DNA of 64,000 nucleotides from Bryum argenteum. Taxonomy: Eukaryota > Streptophyta > Bryopsida > Bryales > Bryaceae. The notes under the pieces are model-generated. The model was not told where the DNA came from and made no database searches. It was given only the letters and a program-made list of their open reading frames with translations. This document shows positions 1 through 12,690 of the stretch, in pieces (the first letter of the stretch is position 1; every line of letters starts with the position of its first letter). The DNA lies in the NCBI GenBank assembly GCA_037043015.1, contig CM073321.1:16427001-16491000 (forward strand), in the 5' to 3' direction. A program made the translations under genes and the position numbers.

Positions 1-1
1 C

Positions 2-3000
2 AACAACGAGGCGGATCATGCCTTTCTAAGCGCCGTTGTTGCAAGCAAAGAGGAGATGGAGGTGGAGCATGCCTTTGCAATCAATGATGGAGATGACAAG
101 ACCATGGCCAAGTGGATCATGGATTTGGGAGCAACCAAGCATATGTCAACCTATAAGGCATCGTTCCAAACATATGAGGTAATATCACCACTACAAAATG
201 TGCACTTGGGAGATGATAGCATTGTGCATGCGGTTGGAGTTGGCACCATTGTTGAGGAGGTGATGGTGATGGGAGTGAAGTACAAGATCAACATGAAGGA
301 GGTGCTCCACATCCCCAAGTTCAAGAGGAACTTAATTTCCATGGTAAAACTTGCTCTCAACGGTTTAAAAGTGGAGTTTGATGATGATGCATGCATTTTG
401 AGAGATGCCAATAGAAAGGTGATTGCTAGATTGCCAAGAGTAGGGAGTTTGTATGAATTGCCCTTCTCCATGCATGAAATGGCCAATGTGGCACACCAAA
501 TGCCACAATTAGCCCCTTTGGAGCTATGGCATAGACGCCTTGGGCATTTGAATGTGAAGAGTATCAAGGCGCTTCAAAGCATGGTGAATGGCATGCAAAT
601 CAAGGATGGAGCATCAAATTCGGCAGTTTGTGAGGAATGTATTGAAGGCAAGCTCTTAAAGACTTCATTTCCAAGTGAGGGAGGTCAACGTGCAAGCAAG
701 CCTTTGGAGTTAGTCCACTCGGATGTGTGTGGTCCATTTAAGACCATTTCCATGGGCGGTTGCTTGTACTTTGTGACTTTCATTGATGACTTCTCTAGGA
801 AGGTGTTGGTGTATGTGTTGAAGTCCAAGGGAGATGTGTTTTCCAAGTTTGTGGAGTTCGAGGCCCTTGAGGAGAAGCAACCAAAGCACAAGATCAAGGC
901 GTTTCAATCCAACAATGGAGGACAGTTTACTTCCAAGGCCTTTGAGCGCTTCTTGCAAGCACATGGCATTGAGAGACAACTATCAACACCATACACACCA
1001 CAACAAAATGGGGTGGCGGAGAGAGCAAATCGTACCATTGTGGAGATGGCAAGGAGCATGCTACATCACCAGAACCTCAACAATAGGTGCCCAACTAGTG
1101 CACTTGTTGGGAAGACACCCGTAGAAGCATGGAGTGGTAAGAAGCCTTTTGTGACACACATGCGTGTGTTTGGGTGTGTTGCTTATGCCAAGGTCCCGGA
1201 TGGAAAGAGGATTAAACTTGATGCAAAGGGCACAAAGTGTGTGTTTCTTGGTTATTGTGAAGGAACCAAGGCTTATAGGTTGATTTGTTTAGGGACGAAG
1301 AAGATCCTCAAGTGTCGTGATGAAGTATTTGCGGAGGATGCTACTTGTGGGGATGCAAATGTGGAGATGCATCCAAGTGGGAGTTTGGAGCCACCTATGG
1401 TGATTTTGGTGGATGCAGCTCCAATTTCAACGCCCCTTATACAAGAGGCACAAGTTAGAGAGGAGCTTAAAGGTGTGCAAAATCGACAAGAGAAAGAAGA
1501 AGAGGAGGTGGTGGAAGAAAAGCTAGCTCCACACGAGGAGATTGATGAAGGGCAACGTGCACAAGGCTCAATGTATCCAAGAAGGGAGAGGAGGCTGCCG
1601 GGTGAGTGGTGGTTGAATCACGTGCTTCCACCCACTAACGAGGTAGAACGTGCAAATGTGGCTTCTTTTGATGATCCTTTGAATTTGGGTGATGCTTTGC
1701 AAAGTGTGGATGCAAGCAAGTGGGAGTTGGCCATGGAAGAGGAGTATGCATCTCTAATGGGGCAATGGCACATGGAAGTTGGCTCCATTGCCAAAAGGCT
1801 GCAAGAGTGTTGGTTGCAAGTGGGTGTTTAGGACCAAGCGGGATGCACAACGCAATGTGGTGCGCTACAAGGCATAGTTGGTGGCAAGGGACTTCTCTCA
1901 AGTGGAAGGTGTGGATTTCCATGAGACCTTTGCACCTATGGCAAAGTTTACTACCATTTATTGCATGTTGGCAATTGGAGCAGCCATGGACTTGGAGATT
2001 CACCAAATGGATGTCAAGACGGCGTTCTTGAATGGTGAGTTGGAGGAAGACATCTACATGGACCAACCCCTTGGTTTTGTGAAGGAAGGCACTCAACACC
2101 TTGTTTGCAAGCTCAAGAAGTCGTTGTATGGGCTCAAGCAATCACCAAGGGCGTGGTACCAAAGGATTGACATGTTTTTCACCAAAGAAGGCTTCTTTAG
2201 AAGCCATGCGGATCACTCCTTGTATGTAAAGGAAACAAAAGAGTTGTTGTTGATTGTAATCATCTATGTGAATGATTTTATTATCTTGGCTAGTAATGAT
2301 GCGGTTTTGGGGTGGTTGAAGGCCAAGCTCGAGAAGGAGTTTGAGATGAGTGATCTTGGGCCTTTGGAGTTTTGCATTGGTGTTGCGTTTGAGAAGAATT
2401 GCAGCACACGCATCATCACCATGAGCCAAGGCAAATACATTGAAGAGGTGCTCAAGCGGTTTAGCATGGAGGAGTGCAAGCCTATTGGCACGCAGCTTGA
2501 TGTGAAGGGGTCGTTGTTGAAGCTTTCAGACGAGGAGTTTAAGGAGGTTGAAGAGGAAATGAAGGCTATTCTATACAAAGCAGCGGTGGGGTCGTTGATG
2601 TATGCAATGGTGGCCACAAGGGCTGACCTTGGATTTCGGATGAGCATGGTGAGCCAATTCATGGCAAAGGTTGGTCCTCAACATTGGATGGGGATAAAAC
2701 GCATCTTGAGGTACTTAAAAGGCACCATTGACTACAAATTGTGCCTTGGTGGTAACAACCTTGATTTGAAGAGATATTGTGATGCGGATTGGGCGGGTGA
2801 TGTGAATGAGCGCCGGTCCACGACGGGGTATGTGTTCTTTATAAGAGATGGTGCAATCCCGTGGAATTGCAAGAGGCAACCCACGATAGCGGTGTCTACT
2901 ACGGAGGCGGAGTACATGGCAACTAGCCATTGCTTGAAGGAGGCGTTGTGGCTACGGCAACTATTTGAGGATGTGGGGTTTGTGCAAGCGGAGGCCACAA

Positions 3001-3185
3001 GGATCATGTGTGACAACCAAGGGTGCATTGCGCTTGCAAAGGACCCCAAGCATCACTCTCGTACGAAGCACATAGATGTGCAACATCACTTCATTCGGGA
3101 GAAGTTGGAGGATGGAGAGGTGAGCTTGTCGTATTGCCCAACGGAGGACATGGTAGCGAATATGTTGACGAAGGCGCTTGCTTAG
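2..3185 (+). pseudogene. Ty1/Copia gag-pol polyprotein, 3' part, inactivated
   Basis: The reading frame is already open at the left edge, so gag and part of pol lie outside the window. Domains in order are protease (about 110-160), GAG-pre-integrase zinc site (HRRLGHLN then CEECIEGK, about 530-660), integrase core (about 700-1110), reverse transcriptase (about 1880-2600) and RNase H (about 2780-3180, with DADW, TEAEY, CDNQ and a C-terminal HID motif). The element is dead in several ways. The protease D-S/T-G is DLG, the second integrase aspartate is Asn (QSNNGG), and the RT motif YVDD is YVND (2265-2276). A one-base frameshift lies near 1760, and a TAG at 1875-1877 replaces the Arg of the family motif RYKARLVA. 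RNase H looks undamaged. Domain order (integrase before RT) is diagnostic of Copia. Confidence 0.95.
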
Positions 3186-3250
3186 GTGAGGCACGAGAAG
3201 CTAACAAAGGCGATGGGATTGCGAGGTGGTAACTACTTGCAAAGTGGGAG

Positions 3251-3548
3251 TGTTGAAGATTAGATTGCTCGTAGTTACTAAGGGTAACTAGAGTTGATTA
3301 GAGTATGTAGAGAAGAATGGACCAGTAGATCCTTATTGAATGTAGAGAGAGAAGGTCTTCTAGTGGTCTATCCTTTGTAGAGTGATCTTGATCACTCAAA
3401 CCTTATCTTTGTTGTAGCACCTAGTGCCTTCACTTGGATATATAAGTAAGTGTTTAGAATGAGTGTGTATCTCATTCAAGCATTCTTTGCTCTACTACTT
3501 GTAAGCTTTGAGTGTGTTGTATTCTTCCTCTCCCTCTATTGAATCTCA
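3251..3548 (+). repeat. 3' LTR of the Copia element
   Basis: A purine-rich tract (aaagtgggag, 3241-3250) directly precedes a sequence starting TGTTGAAGA and ending near ...AATCTCA, giving the TG...CA ends of an LTR. It follows the RNase H stop by about 65 bp. The 5' LTR lies outside the window, so the ends cannot be checked against a partner; the right end is approximate. Confidence 0.75.
3439..3446 (+). promoter_or_regulatory. TATA box in the Copia LTR
   Basis: TATATAAG sits about two thirds into the LTR, where the Pol II start of an LTR promoter is expected. No transcript evidence is available. Confidence 0.55.
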
Positions 3549-3898
3549 ATACGGGGGTCACCAGTTGGTCGCCTCAGAGCAGCTTTCCAGAGCCAAACAC
3601 CACGGTGTACACCCACGGGTATCCGGCACAAGGGGATGGGAAGTCTGATATCTACGTCCTCACGCGCAACAACCCAAATATGCGAGACCAATGGTTTAGC
3701 AGAATCCGCGGTATCCTTAGTTAGGTGTTTTTTGAAATGACTACAATGCAGTGCACCCGGATCACCTCGCATTGTGTATCGGGGCGGGCTGTGGCGAAAA
3801 AACTCAACTAAGGCACGCTTGTCGATAGGAACGCAGTCCAAAGTGACACATATGAGAGCCCCATTGCCCCGTTTCTTACACACTTTATCGGCCACTTT

Positions 3899-4653
3899 TT
3901 GGATTACCACAGGGTAAACCATCACCCGTGGACCATGAACTTGTTCCTCGACGTTAAGAGGGAGATTGCAGAGTCCGCGCAACCTAACACCACGCCCCCT
4001 CACCGGGGAAAGCAAGCACGCACCGAGGAAGCCGGTGCAGCAAAAAGAGGCACTGTGGATGTCGCCAATACATCCACCGCCACGCAGCTGGGTCCTCCCG
4101 CCAAGGAATTCGAGGCATAGAGTCGCACCGTGGAATCGTGCATGGAGGAAATGTTTAATTTCCTCCACACAGCCGAACAACAACAACAAACAGCCACGAC
4201 CAAGTACAAGGAGTGGGAGGCACGGCTCAAACGCCATACAGCACAGCTGGTGCGGACAACCCACGCCAGGACTCGCAAAACCCTGGAGGACTTCAAGCTG
4301 GAAGCCCAACTTCACACGGACGAGCTCCAAGGGACATGACATCCCTGCAAAACCGACTCAACACGAGGGATTTGGAGTTGCAGGCAGCCACGGAGAGGTA
4401 CAGGACCCTCGAGTTCCAAAGCACCATGGACCGGGAGATGATCAGTCGTCTAGACAACCGAACCGCCAAGCTCGTGGCGAAGTGCAAAAGGCTGACCGAA
4501 GAGCTGTCCCTCAAATCCACGGCCCTGTTCTCCAGCAACGTGGATATTGAGGCTATGCGAGGCCATCGCAAGGAGATCGAGAATGCCAAGGAGAATTCCA
4601 AAGCCAACAAGGTGGCTTGGACACACCTCGCTGCGGACGTAGCCGAGGTGTGA
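3899..4653 (+). pseudogene. Broken coiled-coil protein frame
   Basis: Two pieces in different frames read as one degraded protein. The first (3899-4339) is rich in Gln, Lys, Glu and Arg and is interrupted by TAG at 4118-4120. After a -1 shift near 4336 the second runs to 4653 and has heptad-like helical sequence (MTSLQNRLNTRDLELQ and onward), a likely coiled coil. I do not recognise the family. It may be a gag-like or host-derived fragment, lying between the Copia LTR and the MULE copy A. The long frame on the opposite strand here (3536-4342) has no recognisable features and I treat it as a shadow. Confidence 0.4.
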
Positions 4654-7600
4654 GCATAGAGCGGTGAGCGATGAGGGCAGAATTTCTAATTTTAGAGCGG
4701 TTATTTCGTATTTTTAGAAAGAACTTTTTTTTAAAATTTTTAATTTTTTAAAAGAATAATCATGGGAATATTTGAATATTCTTGACTTATTACCGTGAAT
4801 TTTGGACCCTAAACCTGCGGAATTGGGAGACAGAATTTTACAATTATGCATGCTTGAGATGCGTATAGAGACATTCTTGAAATCAAACGATTAGATGGAT
4901 GTGCATGATAACTACTTACAAGCGTAATATATGTTACATAGGAATAGAGATTCTAAAACATTTATAATTATATATATTGATTTTCACTAAATTGTAAAAT
5001 CATAGTACATAAGATAGGAAAGACACAATATTATAGAATAACATATAGAGTATGTGTAGAGTGTCCTCTAGTCTCTTGCATGGTCTAGGACCCCTCACTC
5101 TAGAATCCTTTTCACCTCATTGAAACTAAAGGTAAGCGCGTGGATAAAAAGGTCGCTATTGGCATCAAAATTACAGACCCTAACAAAGATATAGTAAAGG
5201 TGCTTACAGGGTCTATATGGACATCCTTTCCTACCCAACTTAGCAATTGTGTCCTTCATCACTAGGCAAGTACAATTAGGGAATGCACTTATCGAAACTT
5301 GATAAACTCACCCCGAATCCGACTCCAAGTCGACAATACAACCAAAGCTAGGCTGCGGTATCATGGTCACCTTGAGTATACTAGCTTGCAAAGCCCGAGC
5401 CGAATCGACTCCCTTCATCAACTTTGGTGTTGCAGAAGTGACTCCACAAAGATTTTTGAATTTTCTTGATTTGGGGAAGACGTTCGCATCATCTGGCACC
5501 GGGATGTGTGACAAGTCCCGCGGAGAGACAATGTTATTGAATGTGCGGTTTATGGGAAGGCACTCCTTTTGTGGGAGTTGGAATCCTGCATTTTCCAACG
5601 CCTCAATTTTGCTACGTGTCAGATTTGTCCCTATTTTCGCAGGCCAAACTGAAGGGATAGGTAGTCGATCTTGGGTCCGATAGAACTGCTCAACCCATCT
5701 CCGACGATAACTCTTTAAACACCTCTCCATATCATCTGCACAGAAAAAGAATTGTTCTTCAATTTTGCGGCTGCGCTGAGGAGGCTTCCATATTTCAATG
5801 TAAGTAGGAGCCAGAGTAGCCTTCTCGTTCTGGACTATGCGTGATTCACATTTGTTCTTAGTCACTGCCATATTTGCCCAACAAGCCTTTGAAGATGTCT
5901 CCTTCAGTCAAAAAATGTGCCATAACCTCTCGTTCACCTTAGTCTCCTAAACCGCGGTCATGCGTTGGATACTCGGTCCCGGAGAAGTAGATGGTTCCAG
6001 GGGGCATTCTTGAACTTCGTCTTCCTCGTAGATAGTACCCGAACTCACAGCAGAAGCTCGGATAACCCTTCTCCCGATTTGAGGACGAGAAAAGCTCATG
6101 GTGTAAGGACGATGTGTTTCTTCTTCTGCTCTTATTGGAACATTTGCCTTTGGTTTCTTTGTACCGAAGACCTCAACTTCTTCCAAGTGGGCGTCACGAG
6201 CACAGAAAACTTGAGCTTCCGGAAAATTCAGTACTGCCTTGTTGATATCTAATGGATCTCTAGTTTGATGAGCTTTGCATTGGGCGATGCGAAGAGCTTT
6301 GCGTCGAGCAGCACGAAGTTGAAGTTCCTCCGTAGGTGGGCCACAATCACCTTCGCCACCCTTGTTGAATTGATGATAAGCCACTACTTGGAGGTATGTG
6401 CGAACATAATTGTCAACAGCCGCGACGTAAAGGTCCCCCCCTTATTGCCACACGCCTGTAACCATTTGTTGTGTACCGTCTCAGCAAGGTTACAGGACAG
6501 CATCTCCGTTAACTCTTTTGGAGAGTATTTTTTTTCCTACATTGCATTTTCCATCACAGTTTAATACATGCTTCAACATTTTTGTTTATCTTCAGTCTAT
6601 GATGGGTACATGTGCGGCAGAAGAGTTCTAACTTATTAATTGTTTCCTTCAAAAATGTGATGTTTGAAATTAAATTAAAGTGCAGAATCATTTACCTATA
6701 GAATGAAAGTTATAAATTCTGAAATCCAAAATAAGTAATAAAAAGTATAGATAAGAAAACTCACTAATTCCATAATTCCACCCCCTTGTCTGTAGCGGAA
6801 ATGCCAGTAGGCAAGCCAATGGCCTAGGTGTTGTAGCCCACTTTTGGAAGTGGCGTTTGATGACGACCACCACGCTCTGATGGTCCAGTAGCGACTCTCA
6901 GCCTCTTTCATGGTGCGGGCGACTTTGTACTGCTTACAAAGAACCTTGTGTTGATCTTGTAGTTCGTAAACGATGTATTGTTTGGTGTGTTTTTCAAGCG
7001 ACTGCGTCCAATGGAAGTAACACGTTCATTCACAGCCTTCCATGGGGATTGTAGGGTTCCCCGACCCATAAATGATGCGCACAGCATTCCAATTGGTTTG
7101 AACACTGTCAGCGATGAATCCTTGGAACTCGGGCTTCGGTACTCAGTGCCTAGCTATAACATGGTTTAGGTTCTTCCAAAAGACGATTTGAGCTTCTCTA
7201 TCATCGGACTGAAAATCACAACACGCAATAGTAAGAATGCGTTGGTATCGCGAGTCGTACACGTGGCACGCCATCGTGATCCAGTTCTTGACTCGTTTGA
7301 CGTGGTCGAACATCATCCAAGCGTGGGAGAGGTTGCCACCACGTTGCATTCGGCGGACAAGGTCAACTCCGCTAGCAGGGCCAACCTTGGACATCTTGAA
7401 GATGAAGACTTTGTTGGAGTCGTCTCCTTGGATAGGGAACATGTTTCGTTGCACAAAGACCCAGTTGCTCAGCCCTTTGAGCTTGGTGATTCCATCAAGA
7501 ACTCCATATCTGCGCAAATATCTGAACGTGTAGACACGGTGTCTAATGGCAGGAGAGTTCAACTCTTTACATTGTTCGAAAACTGGCTCTAACTCTTGGA

Positions 7601-8250
7601 GAGAAAGCTGCGAGGTTATGGGATCACCTTCATCACGGAGAAGGATATTTCCCAGCAGATCTTTGCTAGTTTCCATGACGATTTCGGAAACTGTTGTTTG
7701 GGGATTCCGGTCGACATGCTCTTCTAATAACTCATCTATTTTCTTTTGACTGCATCTATACACTCCGACCTTGACAGGGTGTTCGTGGGTACCGAGATGA
7801 ATACAAGCACGCTCTTGATCATCATTCCCGCATACATAGAAGATTCTAGCGGAGCACTGAGCAACACAGACTAGAGGTTCTTTGCAAATCTTACAAACAA
7901 TTGTCGATGAAGGTGGATGTACTTCACCAACTATAAATGGATCTTTGGTAATGCCCTCGAACTCCACCTCGTTTACTCCTGCAGTCCGATCAGGCCATTC
8001 CAAGAAATTGCAATTTTGATTGTGGCATTGCAAATGACCCACACAACTTGAAGAGCGAAAGGATAAGCCAAGGGTGTTGCTGATGTTTGTGGTCATTGTC
8101 CTCGTCTACACATGGCCATCGAAACGCTTGTCTATTTCTTTCATGGACTTGGCATTCCTATGAATAGATGAGGAGGTGACGGGTGGTAGGATGTATAAAA
8201 CATCTCCATTGAAAGACGGAGGAAGTGATGGGGTACATACAGTACGGATG
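4652..8250 (-). mobile_element. MULE-type DNA transposon, copy A (decayed)
   Basis: The right-hand flank of MULE copy B (62767 onward) matches this copy from GTGTGAGC at about 4650. Both copies then carry GAGCGGT units, an AT-rich stretch with TTGAATATTC-like words, and the 3' end of a minus-strand gene with the same C-terminus. I did not find the opposite terminus, so the left-reading end (beyond 8250) is open; the element may reach past 8900. No 9-bp target duplication can be shown from one end only. Confidence 0.7.
5068..8240 (-). pseudogene. MULE transposase with GCM-like and SWIM zinc fingers, decayed
   Basis: Read from right to left, the N-terminal part (about 8096-7700) has a cysteine/histidine site (CVGHLQCHNQNC, then CIHLGTHEHP) like the GCM/WRKY-type DNA-binding fingers of Mutator transposases. 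The core follows (FDHVKR, CDFQSDD, then ADSVQTNWNAVR with CYFHWTQSLEKHTK, about 7330-6950). The C-terminal half is at 6384-5308, and the SWIM finger (CxC...CKHLYYI) lies near 5150-5290 in a shifted frame. TAG replaces an expected Trp just upstream of 8096, frames change near 7140, 6700, 5900 and 5310, and a TGA replaces the Gly found at the same place in copy B. The active protein would bind terminal repeats and cut DNA in the nucleus. The family call rests on motif order and the match to copy B. Confidence 0.8.
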
Positions 8251-9375
8251 GTTTCGAAGTTGATTTTCTTCAAGATAGTTTTGCTACCTCACATGGAACT
8301 GAGTTTCAGAAGAGAAGGTAGAATTTTTGTGGGTTTTCTAGTCTGTGACAATGTAAAGGGGGAATGACTCAAATCTAGAGAGGGGATCAAAACAGAACTT
8401 GGGGAAGAGAGCTGGGACGCAGGGCGACGGAATTGAATGGGAGATTTTTTTTTGTCGCCAGAAGAATCTCACAAATCTATACTAACGCAACGACCTGGTT
8501 TGATTTTGACACAAGCAAGGAGCGGTGCTGGATTTGAGATAACAGAGGAAGTTCGAGGAGTTAAGAGAACAGTACTTGTGTTCATGACAGACTTTGTAAT
8601 TTCATATAGGCGATATTTGCCTTGTCTAAGCTTCCAATGCTACTATTGTTATCGAGAAGCACAGGTGCTTCCAATATTGAGTAGTCTACAAGAAGAGAAG
8701 TTGGGTCCTGAGTCTCGCGCTCTAAACACAAAGAGGACTCGTCGTATCCATATTGTATCGCAAGCCACTGGGAAGTGACTACAGCCATGCCATTCGGACC
8801 CGGGAGAACTCGTGTAGGAGCGGACGAACTGCTAGAACTAATTTCTATGACATTCTGAATAGAAGCCATTGTGCTTGTATGCAAGCGACAAGGGACGTGT
8901 TGTGTGAAGGTGAGAGAAACTCAAATCGTATGTTTGAAGGACTTTATAATGGAACGAAGTGGCTAGTATGAGTCCCGATTGAATAGACTAGGACGGTAGC
9001 GATGGTAAGTATCAATTGAGTGGTACAATAAATTCTTTATATTTGCTAATTAGTAAAATTCATGAAATAAGAATATGTCAGTGAACGGGCAAGATTAGAC
9101 AGGATCATTAATTTGCGCAGTCCTTAATTTTGGCGAAGTGACGGCGGCCGTCTTTGTCAGAGTAGCAGGATATATATTTGAAAAATAGATTAGTATCATA
9201 TGTCGGGTATTGTTAAATATGGTAATTTGCGAACCGTCAGTGTGGTTGTGTTAATTAAGGTACAATTAAAGAAGTTAGGTCATACAGACGGTAGTGGGAA
9301 GTGCTTAAGTAGGTGGTAGACAATGATATCGACCTTTTTATTCCTCGTTGTGCTTGTGGTTGAGTTATTCAGAGT
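8251..9375. other. No confident gene; possible 5' part of the MULE
   Basis: A 100-codon minus-strand frame (8582-8884) has a serine-rich start and could be a first exon of the MULE gene, but I see no splice link to 8240. The rest has no recognisable coding, RNA or repeat signal. Confidence 0.3.
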
Positions 9376-10252
9376 TTGAGACGGTTCGAGTTGTGTTCTA
9401 TTGTACAACGTCAGGACGTCATGGATGATGAAAGGCTAGGTTCCGAGAAATCCAATGACGCTATGCCTAGAAAGAAGAAGAGGAGAGGTGGGACACATTT
9501 TAGTAATACTAAAGCGCTGAAGAGAAGTGCATTGCGTGAGGGTAGTGTGTCTCGCTCAAGTGGAGATGGTCGTGGCCCTGATGATTTTGACGGAGATGAT
9601 GATGAAGTCGGACCCGAGTTTAGGCGAACTCAGAAGATGCGCTCTATCAATTTTGACACGATTGTGAAGATCGCCGATACCGTAATTCCGAAAGATGAAG
9701 AAGTGACTAAGAGCTTCTTCAACGAGCTAGAGCGTGGTCAAAGTACATCAACTTCAAGTGATTCCTTGAGTTACTACATTGGAGGCGATGCTACTGGCGA
9801 TGGTGCTTTCGTGAATTCTAGAGAAAAGGTACGGTGGTAATGAATGGTTTTGTCAAGTTCTGTTTATGATTATGTGTTTACTCATTTTTGTGTTTGACTT
9901 ATAGGCTGATGCACACACTGGTTACGAAGGTGATGGAGTTGAAGATGTAACTGTAGGGAACGAGGATGCTAATGACCGTGATGTAATAAAAGAACAAACA
10001 GATACTTCGAAGATAGTGAATGCAGTTGAAGACAATGAGCAGATCGGTGATCTAAGTATGGATGGAGAGGTAAATGGGATGTCATATTTTTTGAGTATCA
10101 TGAATGAGGCAGGACATATATTAGCATTCACTTCCGCAGTTTTGATATGCATTTGTGTCCTCGTTGTATGCAAGTGCAGTATTAGAGCAAGTGATGTTCT
10201 AAGAATTTTTTTCATAATACTATATATATATATATATATATATTTGAGTTGA
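9376..10252 (+). CDS. Unrecognised acidic protein, probably spliced
   Basis: The first exon-like frame starts at ATG 9376 (or 9421) and carries a basic stretch PRKKKRRGG, a plausible nuclear localisation signal, followed by acidic sequence (DFDGDDDEVGPE). A GT at 9829 and an AG at 9903-9904 bound a 76-bp, T-rich intron in phase 0; the second exon 9905-10069 stays in frame and remains acidic. At 10070 there are two readings. Either a second intron starts (GAG|GTAAAT), or the frame continues to 10252 and adds a hydrophobic segment (about 10120-10180) that could span a membrane. I cannot choose. The gene faces away from MULE copy A and could be a neighbour or a captured fragment. Confidence 0.4.
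10219..10242. repeat. (TA)n microsatellite
   Basis: About twelve TA steps directly precede the last codons of the unrecognised frame at 9376-10252. Confidence 0.9.
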
Positions 10253-11024
10253 TATGGTACATAACATTGTACTCTATATTATTTGAAAAATGTGTGACAA
10301 GTCAGATGCAATTGAAGTCCTTGAATATAATCTGTGAACTGCGTGTAGCTCTTCCAGTATGCGGAAATGACTTCTATTGTATTCAGTAAGTATTAAAATA
10401 CGGGAGAATTGTAATGTTTGTAGGTTAAAATACTTATATTTAAATAGTTTTGGATATGCGGTCAGCGTTAAGCAGAGGTTTCTGTAGCTCCATAGTTCTT
10501 AGTTGTTCAGAAAATATCCGGATTAGGGCGGGGTAGGACTCGGCGATCAACTCCAGTGTGAATGCTGACTGGAGTTGGCTCGGGGCAAGAACCCCAGGTG
10601 GCCTCGTAATGGGGTTGGCAGAGGCCTTCTCTTTTCGGGGGGGGGGGGTCGTTGATGCCTTCGAACGGCAGCCGTTTAGTCGCCGATGTTTGTTACCTCC
10701 AGGCTGGGATTCACGACTGCGCCGATGAGTGACTGCGGCGGCTCTTGACTCGCCTTAAACCGCATATTGTCGATCAAATGTGCTGGAAAGACTTCCCTGG
10801 GCAAAATGGCACACTCGGCAGGCAGTCAATTGTGTTACAAGCCAGGGAATAGCAGGACCGACGGTGTGCCAGGGCCAAATGCAAGCCAAGCCGAATGCGA
10901 GTCAGGGCCGAATGCAAGCCAAGGGTGAATGCGAGCCAGGGCCAAACCTGCGAGTAAATTCTTATCTCCGAGATACATTAGCTGCTACTATAGTTCTGAA
11001 GATCTGTGAATAGTCGTTGTTGTT
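10253..11024. other. No gene seen; GC-rich stretch with short repeats
   Basis: Contains a G9-10 run near 10640 and a short imperfect repeat (gccaaatgcaagcc / gccgaatgcgagtc) at about 10868-10945. The frame across this repeat shows simple repeat-derived amino acids and is not taken as a gene. Confidence 0.5.
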
Positions 11025-12690
11025 CTGTTGGTGCCGCCCTCCCTCCTCGTGCGGATGCTGATTGTGATGGAGGGCCGAAATGAATCTAAAGGTGGCCGAA
11101 CCTATGTCGACGCAGGTCTCAGAGATAGCTGCCGAACTGGCTTCTTGAAAATTTTATTGAACAGCTTTGCAGTGGATTTTGCTTTTTTTCTTGTTCTGAT
11201 GGTGCTGCCGTCCCTCCTCGTGTGGATGGTGATTGAGATGTAGGGCCGAAATGAATCTAGGGTGTCCTAACCTACGTCGACGTAGGTCTCAGAGATAACT
11301 GTCGATCTGGCTTCTTCATAATATTTTTTAAACACCGTTGCAGTGGGTTTTGCACTCGTTGTTCTGAAATGCCGCCCTCCCTTCTCGTGTGAATGCTGGT
11401 GTGATGAAGGGCCGAAATGAATCTAGAAATAGCAGCCAGATTGGTTTATTTGGTTTTTCGAGGCTTCTTGAAAAAAAAAAATTATCAGCTTTGCAGTGGG
11501 ATTTGCACTCCCTGTTGTTCTGATAGAGCCACCCTCCCTTCTCCTGTGGATGGGCACGGCCAAGGTATGGGTATCAATTTTTGTCAAGACTAATTAGGTG
11601 ATTTTTGGTTGAAACATTCAAAGTTCATCATTTTTTCCATTTTTATCAATTACAAAGAGTACAAAATCAATTTAAAATATCGTATATGTAATTGGGATCA
11701 AGATGCACATTCCAAAAAAAAAAAATATTCAAATTTTTTATTTATGAATCACTGAACCATCCACAATAAATTGCATATTGGTGGGATTTGCAGGCATCAT
11801 GGTGCAAACATTATTAGTTTTTTATTTGTCTAACTAACCATTTTACATAATGCACAAGTACATGTAAGCCATATCCAAAAATGGTATCAAAATGTGCTCA
11901 TTTGTTGTATCAAATGATTGTTTCTATGGATTTTGTGTAATTGGGACACAACTTACTTTTTCAACTAAAATAGCTAATAAAAACTCTTAATATTCTTCAA
12001 TGCAAATGAATTTTTTTTTGGGTAGGCTATAAGTGCTGTAGATTGAAACCACAGTTGGTGTTCTCATACTTGACTTTTTTTAGAATATGGACATGTTTGA
12101 CACACTTGCATGAGCTGAAATTGTACTTGGGACAAATTTTTTGGACACCCTTAGCTTAACTGTGCCCGGATGCTGATTGTCATGTAGGGCCGAAATGAAT
12201 CTAGGGGTGGTCTAACCTATGTCGACGCAGGTCTCAAGGATAGCAGCAGAATTGGCTTACTGATTTTTTTTTTACCTGCTCTGCAGAGGGTTCTTCACTC
12301 GTTATTGTTCTGATAGGGCCGCCCTCCCTCCTCGTGAGGATGCTGATTGTGATAGAGGGCCAAAATGAATCTTGGTGGCCTAACCTACGTCGACGCACGT
12401 CTCAGGGATAGCAGCCGGATCTAGCTTTTTGAAATTTCTTTTTACCTGCTATGCAATGGGATTTGCACTCCTCGTTGTTTTAATAGGGCCACCCTCCCTT
12501 CTCGTGTGTATGCTGATTGTGATGTAGGGCCGAAATGAATCTAGGGGTGGCCTAACGTACGTCGACGCAGGTCTCACGGATAGCAGCCGAACTGGCTTAT
12601 TGAATTTTTTTTTACCTGCTCTGTAGTGGGTTCTTCACTCGTTGTTGTTCTGATAGGGCCGCCCTCCCTCCTCATGTGGATGCTCGACAA
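11025..12690 (+). repeat. Satellite of about 165-170 bp, about seven units
   Basis: Units share 'gccgccctccctcctcgtg', 'gatgctgattgtgatg', 'agggccgaaatgaatct', 'cgacgcaggtctcagagata' and 'tgcagtgggtt...gcactcgttgttctgatag'. Starts fall near 11030, 11205, 11370, 11530, 12320, 12490 and 12655, with one more right half at 12167. Units differ by point changes and small indels, so the array is not recent. It is split by the MITE at 11553-12166. Confidence 0.85.
11553..12166. mobile_element. MITE inserted in the satellite
   Basis: The satellite consensus '...tgtggatg|ctgattg...' is interrupted here. The insert starts GGCACGGCCAAGG and ends ...CCTTAGCTTAACTGTGCC, an imperfect terminal inverted repeat, and GGATG is repeated at both junctions (11548-11552 and 12168-12172). 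It is AT-rich and has no coding frame. Superfamily is not clear; the duplication could be 5 to 7 bp. Confidence 0.7.

Noticed and set aside
3536..4342. 268-codon minus-strand frame
   Set aside because: Opposite to a coiled-coil frame, cysteine- and leucine-rich without motif; taken as a shadow.
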